Shown here: in pieces, positions 12,406-20,396 of the stretch
Layout: every line of letters starts with the position of its first letter
Position numbering within the stretch: the first letter of the stretch is position 1
NCBI GenBank assembly: GCA_964372215.1
Contig: CAYJQC010000002.1
Location: 1 to 64,000 of the forward strand
Origin: DAIMFL01 sp964372215
Lineage (GTDB): Bacteria > Pseudomonadota > Alphaproteobacteria > Dongiales > Dongiaceae
Direction of reading: 5' to 3'
Length of the DNA stretch: 64,000 nucleotides
The notes under the pieces: generated by a model
Told to the model about the DNA's origin: nothing
What the model saw: the letters and a program-made list of their open reading frames with translations, nothing else
Database searches by the model: none
Position numbers and translations under genes: made by a program

Positions 12406-12744
12406 ATGATCGTCGTCGTCTTCGAAGTCACCATGCAGCCCGGCCAGGGGCCGCGCTACTTCGACCTCGCCGCCGGGCTGCGCCCGCGGCTCGAGACCAT
12501 CGACGGCTTCCTCTCGGTCGAGCGCTTCGAGAGCCTGAGCACGCCCGGAAAGTATGTCTCGGTGTCGTTCTGGCGCGACCAGCAGGCGGTCGCGGCCTGG
12601 CACGGCGACGCCAGCCACGCCGCCGTCCAGGCGCTCGGCAAGTCCGAGATCTTCGCGGATTTCCGCATCACCGTGGCGGAGAGCCTGCGCAGCTACACGC
12701 TCGCCGACCGGACCGGGACGGAGCCCGCCGCCGGCGACCGCTGA
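12406..12744 (+). CDS. Antibiotic-biosynthesis-monooxygenase (ABM) fold protein
   Basis: 112 aa. The sequence matches the small dimeric alpha+beta barrel of the ABM family: an N-terminal strand VVVFEVTM, then IDGFLSVERFESLSTPGKYVSVSFWRDQQAVAAWH, then a His-rich helix. Family members are heme-degrading, quinone-forming or regulatory enzymes; there is no basis here to choose. It is a single gene, convergent with the Flp pilin. Confidence 0.85.
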   Translation: MIVVVFEVTMQPGQGPRYFDLAAGLRPRLETIDGFLSVERFESLSTPGKYVSVSFWRDQQAVAAWHGDASHAAVQALGKSEIFADFRITVAESLRSYTLADRTGTEPAAGDR

Positions 12745-12766
12745 TCCGCCGGCCCGACCCTTGGCG

Positions 12767-12843
12767 TGCCGCCAACATAAGACAGCCGGCGTTCCGCCAA
12801 TATGAAACGGCCGGCGCAGGAAGGGGGAACCCGCGCCGGCCGT
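12767..12843. repeat. Tandem 25-nt repeat running into an 11-bp stem-loop
   Basis: Two imperfect direct copies of a CCGCCAAyATrArAC..CCGGCG unit lie at about 12767-12792 and 12792-12817. The second copy forms the left arm of a perfect hairpin: 12807-12817 pairs with 12833-12843, with a 15-nt loop. It lies between two convergent genes, so a bidirectional transcription terminator is a reasonable reading, although there is no T tract. Confidence 0.6.
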
Positions 12844-13003
12844 CAGATGAGCCGGCCCCGCAGGGTCGGCTGCGATGGGGGCCGGGTCCAGGGGAAGACC
12901 CGAACCCCCAGGGTAGCAATCGGGGACGTCAGAAGCGGATACGCGCAGGCAAGGCCGGAAACGCGGGACTCAGGGATCGTCGCACGCAGGAGCCGGCGGC
13001 CGG

Positions 13004-13234
13004 TCAGGGCAGCGTGTTCCTGTCGAGGTCGGCCGGCGGAAGCACGTTCAGATGCGCGTCGGGTCCGGCCGCCACCAGCTCGTGGGCGGCCTGGTTGATC
13101 AGTCCGACGATGGCGTCGCCGCCGGCGCCGAAGGCCGCGAACGGCGCCAGGCAGACCAGGGCCGCGATCAGCGCATACTCGATCGCAGTGGCACCCGAGG
13201 CATCGGTCGTGAGGCGGCGCAGCAGGGAGATCAT
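13004..13234 (-). CDS. Flp-family type IVb pilin
   Basis: 76 aa. It has the short basic leader, the processing site region DASG-ATAIEYALIAAL with Glu at +5 and Tyr at +6, and one hydrophobic helix, all typical of Flp/Fap pilins assembled by Tad systems. The C-terminal 35 residues are polar and somewhat longer than in minimal pilins. A GGAGG-type ribosome-binding site precedes the ATG and a good promoter lies upstream. No prepilin peptidase, Cpa or Tad gene is in the window. Confidence 0.93.
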   Translation of the reverse strand: MISLLRRLTTDASGATAIEYALIAALVCLAPFAAFGAGGDAIVGLINQAAHELVAAGPDAHLNVLPPADLDRNTLP

Positions 13235-13287
13235 CGTCCTGGCCCTCCTACAGAAGATTAAGACGGAGCCTGCTCGAACACGTCTCG

Positions 13288-13316
13288 TTTATCCGACAAA
13301 GCCTCGGCTAAGTCAA
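13288..13316 (-). promoter_or_regulatory. Sigma-70-type promoter of the Flp pilin gene
   Basis: On the minus strand, TTGACT (13311-13316) and GATAAA (13288-13293) are separated by exactly 17 nt, about 54 nt upstream of the pilin ATG. The surrounding AT-rich patch supports the call. Confidence 0.7.
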
Positions 13317-13540
13317 GACAAAACTATAGATAATTGTAGTAATGATTAATGCTACATCGAGTTTTGCTTAAATTAACCTAGAGTTTCTTCGAAAACTGTC
13401 TCGAATTTTAGGAGAATTGCCAAGGCCCCGCAGGGACGGCGTTTTTCGCCGCAGCGCGCGTCGCCGGCGACGCGCCGGCAGGACGGCCGATCCGGGCCGT
13501 CGCGGCTTCGCGCGGCAAAAGCGAACGGGCGGCGGCGGGC
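13317..13540. other. AT-rich intergenic block
   Basis: About 13317-13415 is the most AT-rich stretch of the left half and probably holds upstream control sequence for the pilin. A ribosome-binding-site-like AGGAG precedes a TTG at 13417, but the frame it opens is arginine-rich, runs antisense into the dehydrogenase gene, and has no recognisable domain. Confidence 0.5.
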
Positions 13541-15958
13541 TCAGGCGCGCAGGCGGGCGCCCTGGGGGTCGAACAGGCAGCCGGCGACCAGCCGGGCCGG
13601 CCGCCGCTCGCCGAGGATCTCGACCGCCAAGTCGCGGCCGTCCGGCTCCAGGCCGGGCCTCACATAGGCGAGGGCGATGCTCTGGCCAACGCTGTGGCCG
13701 AAGCCGCCGGAGGTGACCGCGCCGATCACGTCGCCGTTCCGCCAGACCGGCTCGTTGCCGACGCAGTCGGCGTCGTCGGCCGCGACCGCCAGGGTCACCA
13801 GGACGTAGCGTGGCCCCTCGTTCTGCCGGCGCTGCAGCGCGTCGCGGCCGACGAAGTCGCCCTTGTCGAGCCGGACGAAGCGGTCGAGCCCGGCCTCGTA
13901 GGGGGTGGTGTCGGCGGTGTACTCGGCGCCCCAGCGGCCGTAGCTCTTCTCCAGGCGCAGGGAATCCATGGCCCGGGCGCCGACCAGTGTGAGGCCGAGA
14001 TCGGCGCCGGCCGTCCGCAGGGCCTCGAACAGCGCCAGCTGATAGGCGATCGGGAAGTGGATCTCGTAGCCGAGATCCCCGGTATAGGCGACCCGCAGCA
14101 CCAGGGCGCGGGTCGGCCCGAGATCGAGCTCGCGTGCTGTCAGGAAGGGAAAGGCCTCATTCGAGAGGTCGGCCGGGGTCAGCCGCTGCAGCAGCGCGCG
14201 GGCGTTCGGCCCGGCAACCGCAAAGGCGCCGGTCGCCATGGTGACGGCGCGCAAGCTCACCCCCGATTCCGGCATCGCGTCGGCGAAGCGGCGCAGATGA
14301 TAGCGCTCGGCCGAGCCGGCGCTGATCAGATAGAAGCGCTCGCCGCCGAGCCGGGTCACGGTGAAGTCGCCGACGATGCCGCCCGCCGGGTTCAGCATCG
14401 GCGCCAGGCAGATGCGCCCGGGCTTCGACGGCAGGCGGTTGGCCAGCACCCGGTCGAGGAAGGAAGCGGCGCCCGGTCCCTCGACCTCGTATTTCGCGAA
14501 GTTCGCGATGTCGACCAGGCCGACGCCGGCCCGCAGGCCGCGCGCCTCCTCGCCGACCGCCGCGAACCAGTTGGGGCGGCGGAACGACAGCAGGTCGCGG
14601 GGCTCGGTGCCGGGCGCCGCGAACCACAGCGGCCGCTCGGTGCCGAAGACCGGGCCGAACACCGCGCCCGCCGCCTTCTGGCGATCGTAGATCGGCGTGG
14701 TGCGCGCCGGGCGGCCGGCCTCGCGCTCCTCGAACGGATAGGCGATGCCGAAGCGCTTGGAATAGTTCTCCAGCACCCGGGCCAGGGTGTAGCGCGGCGT
14801 GGCGAAGTCGCCGAAGCGCGCCACGTCGAGCGCGAACAGATCCATCGGCGGCTCGCCGCCGACCAGCCATTCGGCGAGCGCCATGCCGAGGCCGCCGCTC
14901 TGCGAGAACCCGGCCATGACGCCGGCCGCGACCCAGTAGTTGCGCAGGCCCGGCATCGGCCCGATCAGCGGCAGCCCGTCGGGCGAGAACACCATCGGGC
15001 CGTTGACCACGCGCTTGATGCCGGCTTCGGCGAGGCAGGGAATCTGCTCGGCCGCCGCGGCATAGTTGGCGGCGATGCGGTCGATGTCGGGGACCAGCAG
15101 CTCCTGGCCGAAATCGGCCGGGGTGCCATCGACCGCCCAGGGCCTGCCGTCGCGCTCGTAGGCGCCGAGCAGCAGCCCCTGGCCCTCCTGGCGCAGGTAG
15201 TACTCGGCATCGTAGTCGCGGGTGAGCGGGATCTCCTTGGCGAGCGCCGCCACTTCGGGGATGGCGTCGGTCACCAGATACTGGTGCTCCATCGGCTGCA
15301 GCGGCAGATAGGCGCCGGCCAGCGCCCCGACCTCGCGCGCCCACAGTCCGGCGGCGTTCACCACCCGCTCGGCGGCGATGCTGCCCTGCTGGGTCACCAC
15401 CAGCCAGGTACCGTCGGCCTGCGGCTTCAGCTCGACGACCGCGTTGTGGCGATAGATCTCGGCTCCGTTCGCGCGCGCGCCGCGCGCCAGCGCCTGCGGC
15501 ACGCCGGCCGGATCGACATGGCTGTCGCTGGTGTCGAACATGGCGCCATGCAGCCCGTCGGTCTTCACCAGCGGGTTGATGCGCTTGACCTCGTCCATGG
15601 TCAGGAACTCGAAGTCGAGCCCCATGTAGCGCGCCCGCGCGCGCTGGCTCTTGAACTCGTCGAGGCGCTCGCGGCTCGACGCCAGGTAGAGCCCGCCGGG
15701 ATTGTGGATACCGCAGGACTGGCCGGTCTCCGCCTCCAGCCCGCGATAGAGCTCGGCGCTGTAGCGCTGCAGGCGGGCGACGTTCGGCACGCCGTGCATG
15801 ACGTGCATGTTGGCCGCCGCGTGCCAGGTCGAGCCCGAGGTGAGCTCGCTGCGCTCCACCAGCACGACGTCGCGCCAGCCGAGCCTGGTCAGGTGATAGA
15901 GGATGCTGCAGCCGACGATGCCGCCGCCGATGACGGCCACCTGTACGTGCGATCGCAT
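13541..15958 (-). CDS. FAD-dependent dimethylglycine/sarcosine dehydrogenase-like protein
   Basis: 805 aa from the ATG just before the Rossmann motif AVIGGGIVGCSILYHL. Longer in-frame starts only add non-conserved residues. The N-terminal DAO domain carries GSTWHAAANMH, matching the His used for covalent FAD in DMGDH and SarDH. The C-terminal half is a glycine-cleavage T-protein-like, folate-binding domain (ANFAKYEVEGPGAASFLDRVLANRLP, then YTGDLGYEI). Such enzymes oxidatively demethylate N-methylglycines and pass the one-carbon unit to tetrahydrofolate. It fits the betaine/methylamine theme, but no adjacent gene shares its operon. Confidence 0.9.
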   Translation of the reverse strand: MRSHVQVAVIGGGIVGCSILYHLTRLGWRDVVLVERSELTSGSTWHAAANMHVMHGVPNVARLQRYSAELYRGLEAETGQSCGIHNPGGLYLASSRERLDEFKSQRARARYMGLDFEFLTMDEVKRINPLVKTDGLHGAMFDTSDSHVDPAGVPQALARGARANGAEIYRHNAVVELKPQADGTWLVVTQQGSIAAERVVNAAGLWAREVGALAGAYLPLQPMEHQYLVTDAIPEVAALAKEIPLTRDYDAEYYLRQEGQGLLLGAYERDGRPWAVDGTPADFGQELLVPDIDRIAANYAAAAEQIPCLAEAGIKRVVNGPMVFSPDGLPLIGPMPGLRNYWVAAGVMAGFSQSGGLGMALAEWLVGGEPPMDLFALDVARFGDFATPRYTLARVLENYSKRFGIAYPFEEREAGRPARTTPIYDRQKAAGAVFGPVFGTERPLWFAAPGTEPRDLLSFRRPNWFAAVGEEARGLRAGVGLVDIANFAKYEVEGPGAASFLDRVLANRLPSKPGRICLAPMLNPAGGIVGDFTVTRLGGERFYLISAGSAERYHLRRFADAMPESGVSLRAVTMATGAFAVAGPNARALLQRLTPADLSNEAFPFLTARELDLGPTRALVLRVAYTGDLGYEIHFPIAYQLALFEALRTAGADLGLTLVGARAMDSLRLEKSYGRWGAEYTADTTPYEAGLDRFVRLDKGDFVGRDALQRRQNEGPRYVLVTLAVAADDADCVGNEPVWRNGDVIGAVTSGGFGHSVGQSIALAYVRPGLEPDGRDLAVEILGERRPARLVAGCLFDPQGARLRA

Positions 15959-16256
15959 GATGGTCGAATCCGCTCCGGGTTCCGCGCCGCCTGGGGAGCG
16001 ACAGGGTCGCATCGGCATGGAAACCGTTTGCACGGCCCCGGTACAGCACAGGTGCGACACCTACTGCTCAGAGTTCGCTATGGAGTCCGGGCCGGACGGC
16101 GGCCTGCCCGACATCGACCAGATACCGCGGAAATGCCGCCCCGGGGGCCGGCCCCGGCCTTTTGCCGGGCGGATTGCTGGGCCATGATGGCGGTCCCGTC
16201 GGCGGTCGGCGGCGCCGCCCGCCGGGGTCGCGGTCGCAGCAATCGGAAGGAAATTC
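15959..16256. other. Divergent intergenic region
   Basis: 298 bases between the divergent dehydrogenase and binding-protein genes, so both promoters must be here. No clear hexamers or operator palindrome were recognised. GGAAGGA at 16245-16251 is the ribosome-binding site of the rightward gene. Confidence 0.45.
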
Positions 16257-17327
16257 ATGCCGGACCGTCGCCGATTCATCAGGGGGCTTGGCGGCCTCGT
16301 CACCGGTGCCGTGGCCGCCGCGGCGCTCGGCCGGCGCCGCGCCGCGGCGGCGGCGGGCGACTTCGTCGATTCCGCCGGCCGGCGGTTTACGCTACCGGCG
16401 CCGCCGGCCCGCATCCGGGCGGCCGGGTTGCCGGCCTCGGTGGCACTCTATGCCGTGGCGCCGGAGACGCTGATCGGCTGGGTGCGCGAGCCGCGCCCGG
16501 CCGAGAAGGAATTCCTGGCCGCGCCGTATCGCGACCTGCCGGTCCTTGGCGGGCTCACCGGCAAGGACAACGCCGCGACCATCGAGACCGTTCTGGCGCT
16601 CGCGCCCGACCTGATCCTCGACATGGGCAGCATCGACGCGACCGCTGTCGCGCTGGCCGACCGGGTCCAGGCGCAGACCGGAATTCCCTATGCGCTGCTC
16701 GACGGCGACCTCGCGAAGATGTCGGACAGCACGCGCCTGCTGGGCCGGATGCTCGCCGTCGAGGAGGTCGCCGAGGAACTCGCGGAGTATGCCGAAACCT
16801 CACTCGGCGAACTGGCGGCGAAGCTCAGTGCGATTCCGGCCGGCCGGCGACCCCGGGTCTATTGCGGCCGCGGACCGGATGGGCTGGAAACCGGCCTCGC
16901 CGGATCGAGCGACGTCGAGGTGCTGGAAGCCGTCGGCGCCGTCGACGTTGCCGCTGCGGCCGGCAGCGGCGGTCTCGCCACCGTATCGATGGAGCAGGTC
17001 CTGGCCTGGAACCCGGAGGTGATCCTCGCCCTCGATCCGGCGTTCTATCGATCGGTGGCCAGCAATCCGCGGTGGCGGGGGGTCGATGCCGTGCGCCAGG
17101 GCCGTGTCTACCTGCAGCCGAGCCTGCCGTTCGGCTGGCTCGACTCGCCGCCCGGCGTCAACCGGCTGATCGGGGTGCGCTGGCTGATGGCGGTGCTGTA
17201 TCCCGATTTGTTTACACAGGATCTGCGCGAGGAGACCCGCAGCTTCTATCACCGCTTCTATCACGTCGATCTCGACGCCGCGCAGCTCGACCTGCTGCTG
17301 CACGACGCCACCTCGGCGCCGCGATGA
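16257..17327 (+). CDS. TroA-like periplasmic substrate-binding protein (siderophore/cobalamin/metal type)
   Basis: 356 aa. A twin-arginine leader (RRRFIRGLGG followed by a hydrophobic Ala-rich stretch) indicates Tat export. The mature part begins FVDSAGRRFTLP, as in iron-siderophore or cobalamin binding proteins, and has the two-lobed pattern with VLALAPDLILDMG and VLAWNPEVILALDP. The C-terminus is typical (GVNRLIGVRWLMAVLYPD). Ferric siderophores, heme or B12 are the usual ligands. No permease or ATPase is adjacent, so it would have to use a transporter encoded elsewhere. Confidence 0.85.
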   Translation: MPDRRRFIRGLGGLVTGAVAAAALGRRRAAAAAGDFVDSAGRRFTLPAPPARIRAAGLPASVALYAVAPETLIGWVREPRPAEKEFLAAPYRDLPVLGGLTGKDNAATIETVLALAPDLILDMGSIDATAVALADRVQAQTGIPYALLDGDLAKMSDSTRLLGRMLAVEEVAEELAEYAETSLGELAAKLSAIPAGRRPRVYCGRGPDGLETGLAGSSDVEVLEAVGAVDVAAAAGSGGLATVSMEQVLAWNPEVILALDPAFYRSVASNPRWRGVDAVRQGRVYLQPSLPFGWLDSPPGVNRLIGVRWLMAVLYPDLFTQDLREETRSFYHRFYHVDLDAAQLDLLLHDATSAPR

Positions 17328-17404
17328 CGCGGGCGCCCCGGTGACGCGGCGACGATCGCGCGCGCCGACACGGTTGACGCTTCGGCCGGCGGACATGATG
17401 CAGC

Positions 17405-18433
17405 TCAATCGGCGACGTGTACCACCAGCTTGCCGAAGTTGCGGCCCTCGAGCAGCCCAATGAAGGCCGGCACCACGTTCTCCAGGCCCTCGACCACGTC
17501 CTCGCGGTAGCGGATCGCGCCGTCGGCGACCAGCGGCGCCATCGCCCGCAGGAACTCCGGGAAGCGGTCCCAGTGGTCGCTGATGATGTAGCCCTGCAGG
17601 GTCACCCGCCTGGTCAGGACGGTGGAGAGCAGGCGCGGCCGGGTGTCCGGCCCGTCGGGCAGGCGATCCATGTTGTACTGGGAGATCAGCCCGCACACCG
17701 GCACGCGGGCGCCGATGTTGAGCAGCGGCAGCACCGCGTCGAGCACCGTGCCGCCGACATTCTCGAAATAGACGTGGATGCCGTCTGGGCAGGCGGCGGC
17801 GAGGCGCTTGGCGAGATCGCCGGCCCGGTGATCGAGGCAGGAATCGAGGCCGAGCGTGTCTGTCGCCCAGGCGCATTTGTCTGCGCCTCCGGCGATGCCG
17901 ACCACGCGGCAGCCGGTCCGCTTCGCGAGCTGGCCGACCACCCCGCCGACCGCGCCGGTGGCGGCGGAGACCACGACGGTCTCGCCGGATTTCGGCCGGC
18001 CGATCTCCAGCAGCCCGTGCCAGGCGGTGTAGCCGGGCATGCCGAGCACGCCGAGCGCCAGGGACGGCCGCGCCATCGCCGAATCGAGCTTCAGCAGCGC
18101 GGCGCCGTCCTCCACCGCGTGGGTCTGCCAGCCGCCGCGGCCGGCGACCAGATCGCCGGGCGCAAGGCCGGGATGGCGCGACTGGAGCACCCGGGCGACC
18201 GCGGCCCCGCCCATGACGCCGCCGATCGCCACCGGCGTCGCATAGGACGGGCCGTCGTTCATCCGGCCGCGCATATAGGGATCGATCGATGTCCACAGGA
18301 CCCGCACCAGGGCCTGGCCGTCCACCGGCGCCGGCAGCGACGACTCCTCGAGCCGGAAATCGGACGGCCTCGGCGCGCCCCTGGGGCGGGCGGCGAGGAC
18401 GATGCGGCGGTTGGCGTGGGCGGTGCCGGCCAT
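17405..18433 (-). CDS. NADP-dependent oxidoreductase, leukotriene B4 dehydrogenase/curcumin reductase type (MDR)
   Basis: 342 aa. The start MAGTAHANRRI is chosen because it begins the conserved N-terminal strand; upstream in-frame starts add unrelated residues. SIDPYMRGRM and GVMGGAAVARVLQS are diagnostic of the zinc-independent MDR branch, and SAATGAVGGVVGQLAK is the nucleotide-binding loop. VYFENVGG.VLDAVLPLLN completes the pattern. These enzymes reduce alpha,beta-unsaturated ketones and aldehydes with NADPH. It is divergent from the flavin reductase gene. Confidence 0.92.
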   Translation of the reverse strand: MAGTAHANRRIVLAARPRGAPRPSDFRLEESSLPAPVDGQALVRVLWTSIDPYMRGRMNDGPSYATPVAIGGVMGGAAVARVLQSRHPGLAPGDLVAGRGGWQTHAVEDGAALLKLDSAMARPSLALGVLGMPGYTAWHGLLEIGRPKSGETVVVSAATGAVGGVVGQLAKRTGCRVVGIAGGADKCAWATDTLGLDSCLDHRAGDLAKRLAAACPDGIHVYFENVGGTVLDAVLPLLNIGARVPVCGLISQYNMDRLPDGPDTRPRLLSTVLTRRVTLQGYIISDHWDRFPEFLRAMAPLVADGAIRYREDVVEGLENVVPAFIGLLEGRNFGKLVVHVAD

Positions 18434-18654
18434 GATGCGATGAACCTCCGGGAATCGGGAACGGGTGTTCCCGACAACATGGGCATTGCGGCGCGCGCCG
18501 TGAAGGCGGCTGTCGAGACCCATGCAATGTCCACGCAGTCGCGTCACGCCGCGCCGCTGGTCGGCTTGGGCCGCGATCGCCTATCCTCGTTCCCCGTCCG
18601 CGTGGCGCGCCGCCGCTGCCCCCCGCACGCGCCCATCCCGCCGAAGGAGCCGCC

Positions 18655-19248
18655 ATGGCCGGAACAACGCCGCTCAAGCTGGTGACCCTGCTCGGCAGCC
18701 TGCGCCAGGGCTCCTACAACGCGATGATCGCGCGGGCGCTGCCGGCGCTCGCCCCCGCCGGGGTGGAGATCGCGCCGCTGCCGTCGATCCGCGGCCTGCC
18801 GGTCTACGACGCCGACCTGCAGGCCGAGGGAATCCCGGCATTGGTGGCCGCGCTGGGCGCGGCGATCCGCGCCGCGGACGGTGTCGTGATCGTGACGCCG
18901 GAATACAACTACTCGGTACCGGGCGGGCTGAAGAACGCCATCGACTGGATCTCGCGGCTGCCGAACCAGCCGTTCGCCGGCAAGCCGGTGGCGATCCAGA
19001 GCGCCTCGCCCGGCGGGCTGGGCGGCGCCCGCGCGCAGTATCACCTGCGCCAGGTGCTGGTGTTCCTCGACGCCTACTTGCTCAACAAGCCCGAGGTGAT
19101 GGTGCGCGAGGTGCGCAGCAAGGTGGACGAGGTCACGGGAACCCTCGGCGACGCCGCGACCCGCGACCACATCGCCCTGCAGCTCGCCGCCTTCGCGGAA
19201 TTCGTGCGCCGGGTCGCCCTCGGCCAGCGCGCGATCGCATCGCACTGA
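18655..19248 (+). CDS. NADPH-dependent FMN reductase (ChrR/YieF-like)
   Basis: 197 aa flavodoxin-fold protein. The FMN phosphate-binding loop LLGSLRQGSYN lies at residues 12-22, and the signature TPEYNYSVPGGLKNAIDWISR is present. Members reduce quinones, chromate or azo dyes with NADPH. An AAGGAG ribosome-binding site precedes the ATG. The stop codon lies inside the left end of a dispersed repeat that has a second copy at 36.8 kb, so the element sits directly against the gene. Confidence 0.92.
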   Translation: MAGTTPLKLVTLLGSLRQGSYNAMIARALPALAPAGVEIAPLPSIRGLPVYDADLQAEGIPALVAALGAAIRAADGVVIVTPEYNYSVPGGLKNAIDWISRLPNQPFAGKPVAIQSASPGGLGGARAQYHLRQVLVFLDAYLLNKPEVMVREVRSKVDEVTGTLGDAATRDHIALQLAAFAEFVRRVALGQRAIASH

Positions 19249-19348
19249 AACAATGCGATCCCTGAATCTTGCTCTACTTCAATCAAGTAGACCAATGTCC
19301 ACGCCTCGGATTCAGCCGATCCGGGGCGACCTTGGTCCAGGGCGACCA
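19239..19348 (+). repeat. Dispersed palindromic intergenic repeat, copy 1
   Basis: About 110 nt homologous to the reverse complement of 36764-36889. Shared blocks are ATCGCACTGAAACArTGCGAT, CCCTGAATCwTGCTCTACTTC, a TAGACC block, and CGCCTCGGATT..GATCCGrGGCG followed by TGGTCCAGGGC. Two internal inverted repeats are kept, but this copy is degenerate in both (for example 19302-19328). It lies immediately 3' of the flavin reductase gene, in the same relative orientation as copy 2 to its own gene. Confidence 0.85.
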
Positions 19349-19507
19349 TCGCCCTGATCCGGCCGCGCGCCGACCTGCGGGGCGAATTATCTGCCCGCTG
19401 CGGCGCCGCCCATTGTATCTTGCGGGCTTCGAGCCGCTGGGACTGCGCAGGGGATTGCGCCACGGCGCGCACCACGCGACATCCGCACGCGAGTACGGGA
19501 GGCGCAG

Positions 19508-20383
19508 ATGGGGCTTCGCCTCAGATTCAATCTGGTATTGACCGTGGTCTTCGTGCTCGGGCTGCTGTGCTCCGGCGCGCTCGTGTACCAGCAGCTGCAG
19601 GCCAATGCCCGCCAGGAAGTCCTGCAGAAGGCGCGGCTGATGATCGAGGTCGCGCACGCGATCCGCTCCTACACCGTGGACAACGTGCGGCCCGAGCTCG
19701 AGCCCTATCTCGAGCAGACTTTCCTGCCGCAGACCGTGCCCGCCTTCGCCGCAACCGACACCCTGGGGCGCCTGCCGACCGACTACAGCGAATACAGCTA
19801 CAAGGAAGCGACGCTCAACCCGACCAATCCGATCGACCGCGCGGTCGACTGGGAGGCCGACCTGATCCAGCAGTTCCGCCGCAACGGCGACCAGACCAAG
19901 GCGATCGACGGCATCCGCGACACCCCGACCGGCCGCTCGCTGTTCATCGCGAGCCCGCTGCGCGTCTCCAGCGAAGCCTGCCTGACCTGCCACAGCACGC
20001 CGTCGGCGGCGCCGCCCTCGATGATCGCGCTCTATGGCGAGAACAACGGCTTCGGCTGGAAGCTCGACGAGGTGATCGGCGCCCAGATCGTGTCGGTGCC
20101 GATGTCGGTGGCGATCGACAACGCCAACCGCGCCTTCGTCACCGCCATGGCGTCGCTGGTGTTCGTCTTCGCCGTGCTCTACATCGTGCTGAACGTGATG
20201 CTGAGCCGGATGATCGTCGGGCCGATCACCCGCATGGCGAAGGCGGCCGACGACGTCAGCACCGGCAATTTCGAGATTCCCGAGTTCGCCGAGCGGCGCC
20301 ACGGCGAGATCGGCCAGCTCGGCGCGTCCTTCAACCGGATGCGGCGCAGCCTGCAGCAGGCGATGAAGATGATCGATTCCTGA
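19508..20383 (+). CDS. Membrane receptor with DUF3365 heme domain and HAMP
   Basis: 291 aa. It has an N-terminal membrane helix (about 6-28), a periplasmic domain of the DUF3365/Tll0287 type, a second helix (about 215-238), then a HAMP linker (VGPITRMAKAADDVSTGNFE). The periplasmic domain contains one CLTCH heme c site (Cys158, Cys161, His162). The protein ends shortly after HAMP without a kinase or methyl-accepting region, so its output must be in trans. The cyclase gene starts 13 nt downstream, which makes a redox- or gas-sensing receptor controlling that cyclase likely (inferred). GGGAGG precedes the ATG. Confidence 0.85.
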   Translation: MGLRLRFNLVLTVVFVLGLLCSGALVYQQLQANARQEVLQKARLMIEVAHAIRSYTVDNVRPELEPYLEQTFLPQTVPAFAATDTLGRLPTDYSEYSYKEATLNPTNPIDRAVDWEADLIQQFRRNGDQTKAIDGIRDTPTGRSLFIASPLRVSSEACLTCHSTPSAAPPSMIALYGENNGFGWKLDEVIGAQIVSVPMSVAIDNANRAFVTAMASLVFVFAVLYIVLNVMLSRMIVGPITRMAKAADDVSTGNFEIPEFAERRHGEIGQLGASFNRMRRSLQQAMKMIDS

Positions 20384-20396
20384 GACCGGCCCGGAC

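Noticed and set aside
12746..12843. CRISPR-like repeats
   Set aside because: Only two imperfect adjacent copies without spacers and no cas genes. It is a short tandem repeat with a hairpin.
13417..13716. Arg-rich 99-codon frame behind an AGGAG sequence and an AT-rich block
   Set aside because: It runs antisense through the 3' end of the dehydrogenase gene and has only the biased composition expected of a shadow frame.
13694..17344. 1216-codon rightward open frame
   Set aside because: It is the complement of the DMGDH-type gene plus an out-of-frame reading of the TroA-like gene. Stop-poor frames are common at this GC content.
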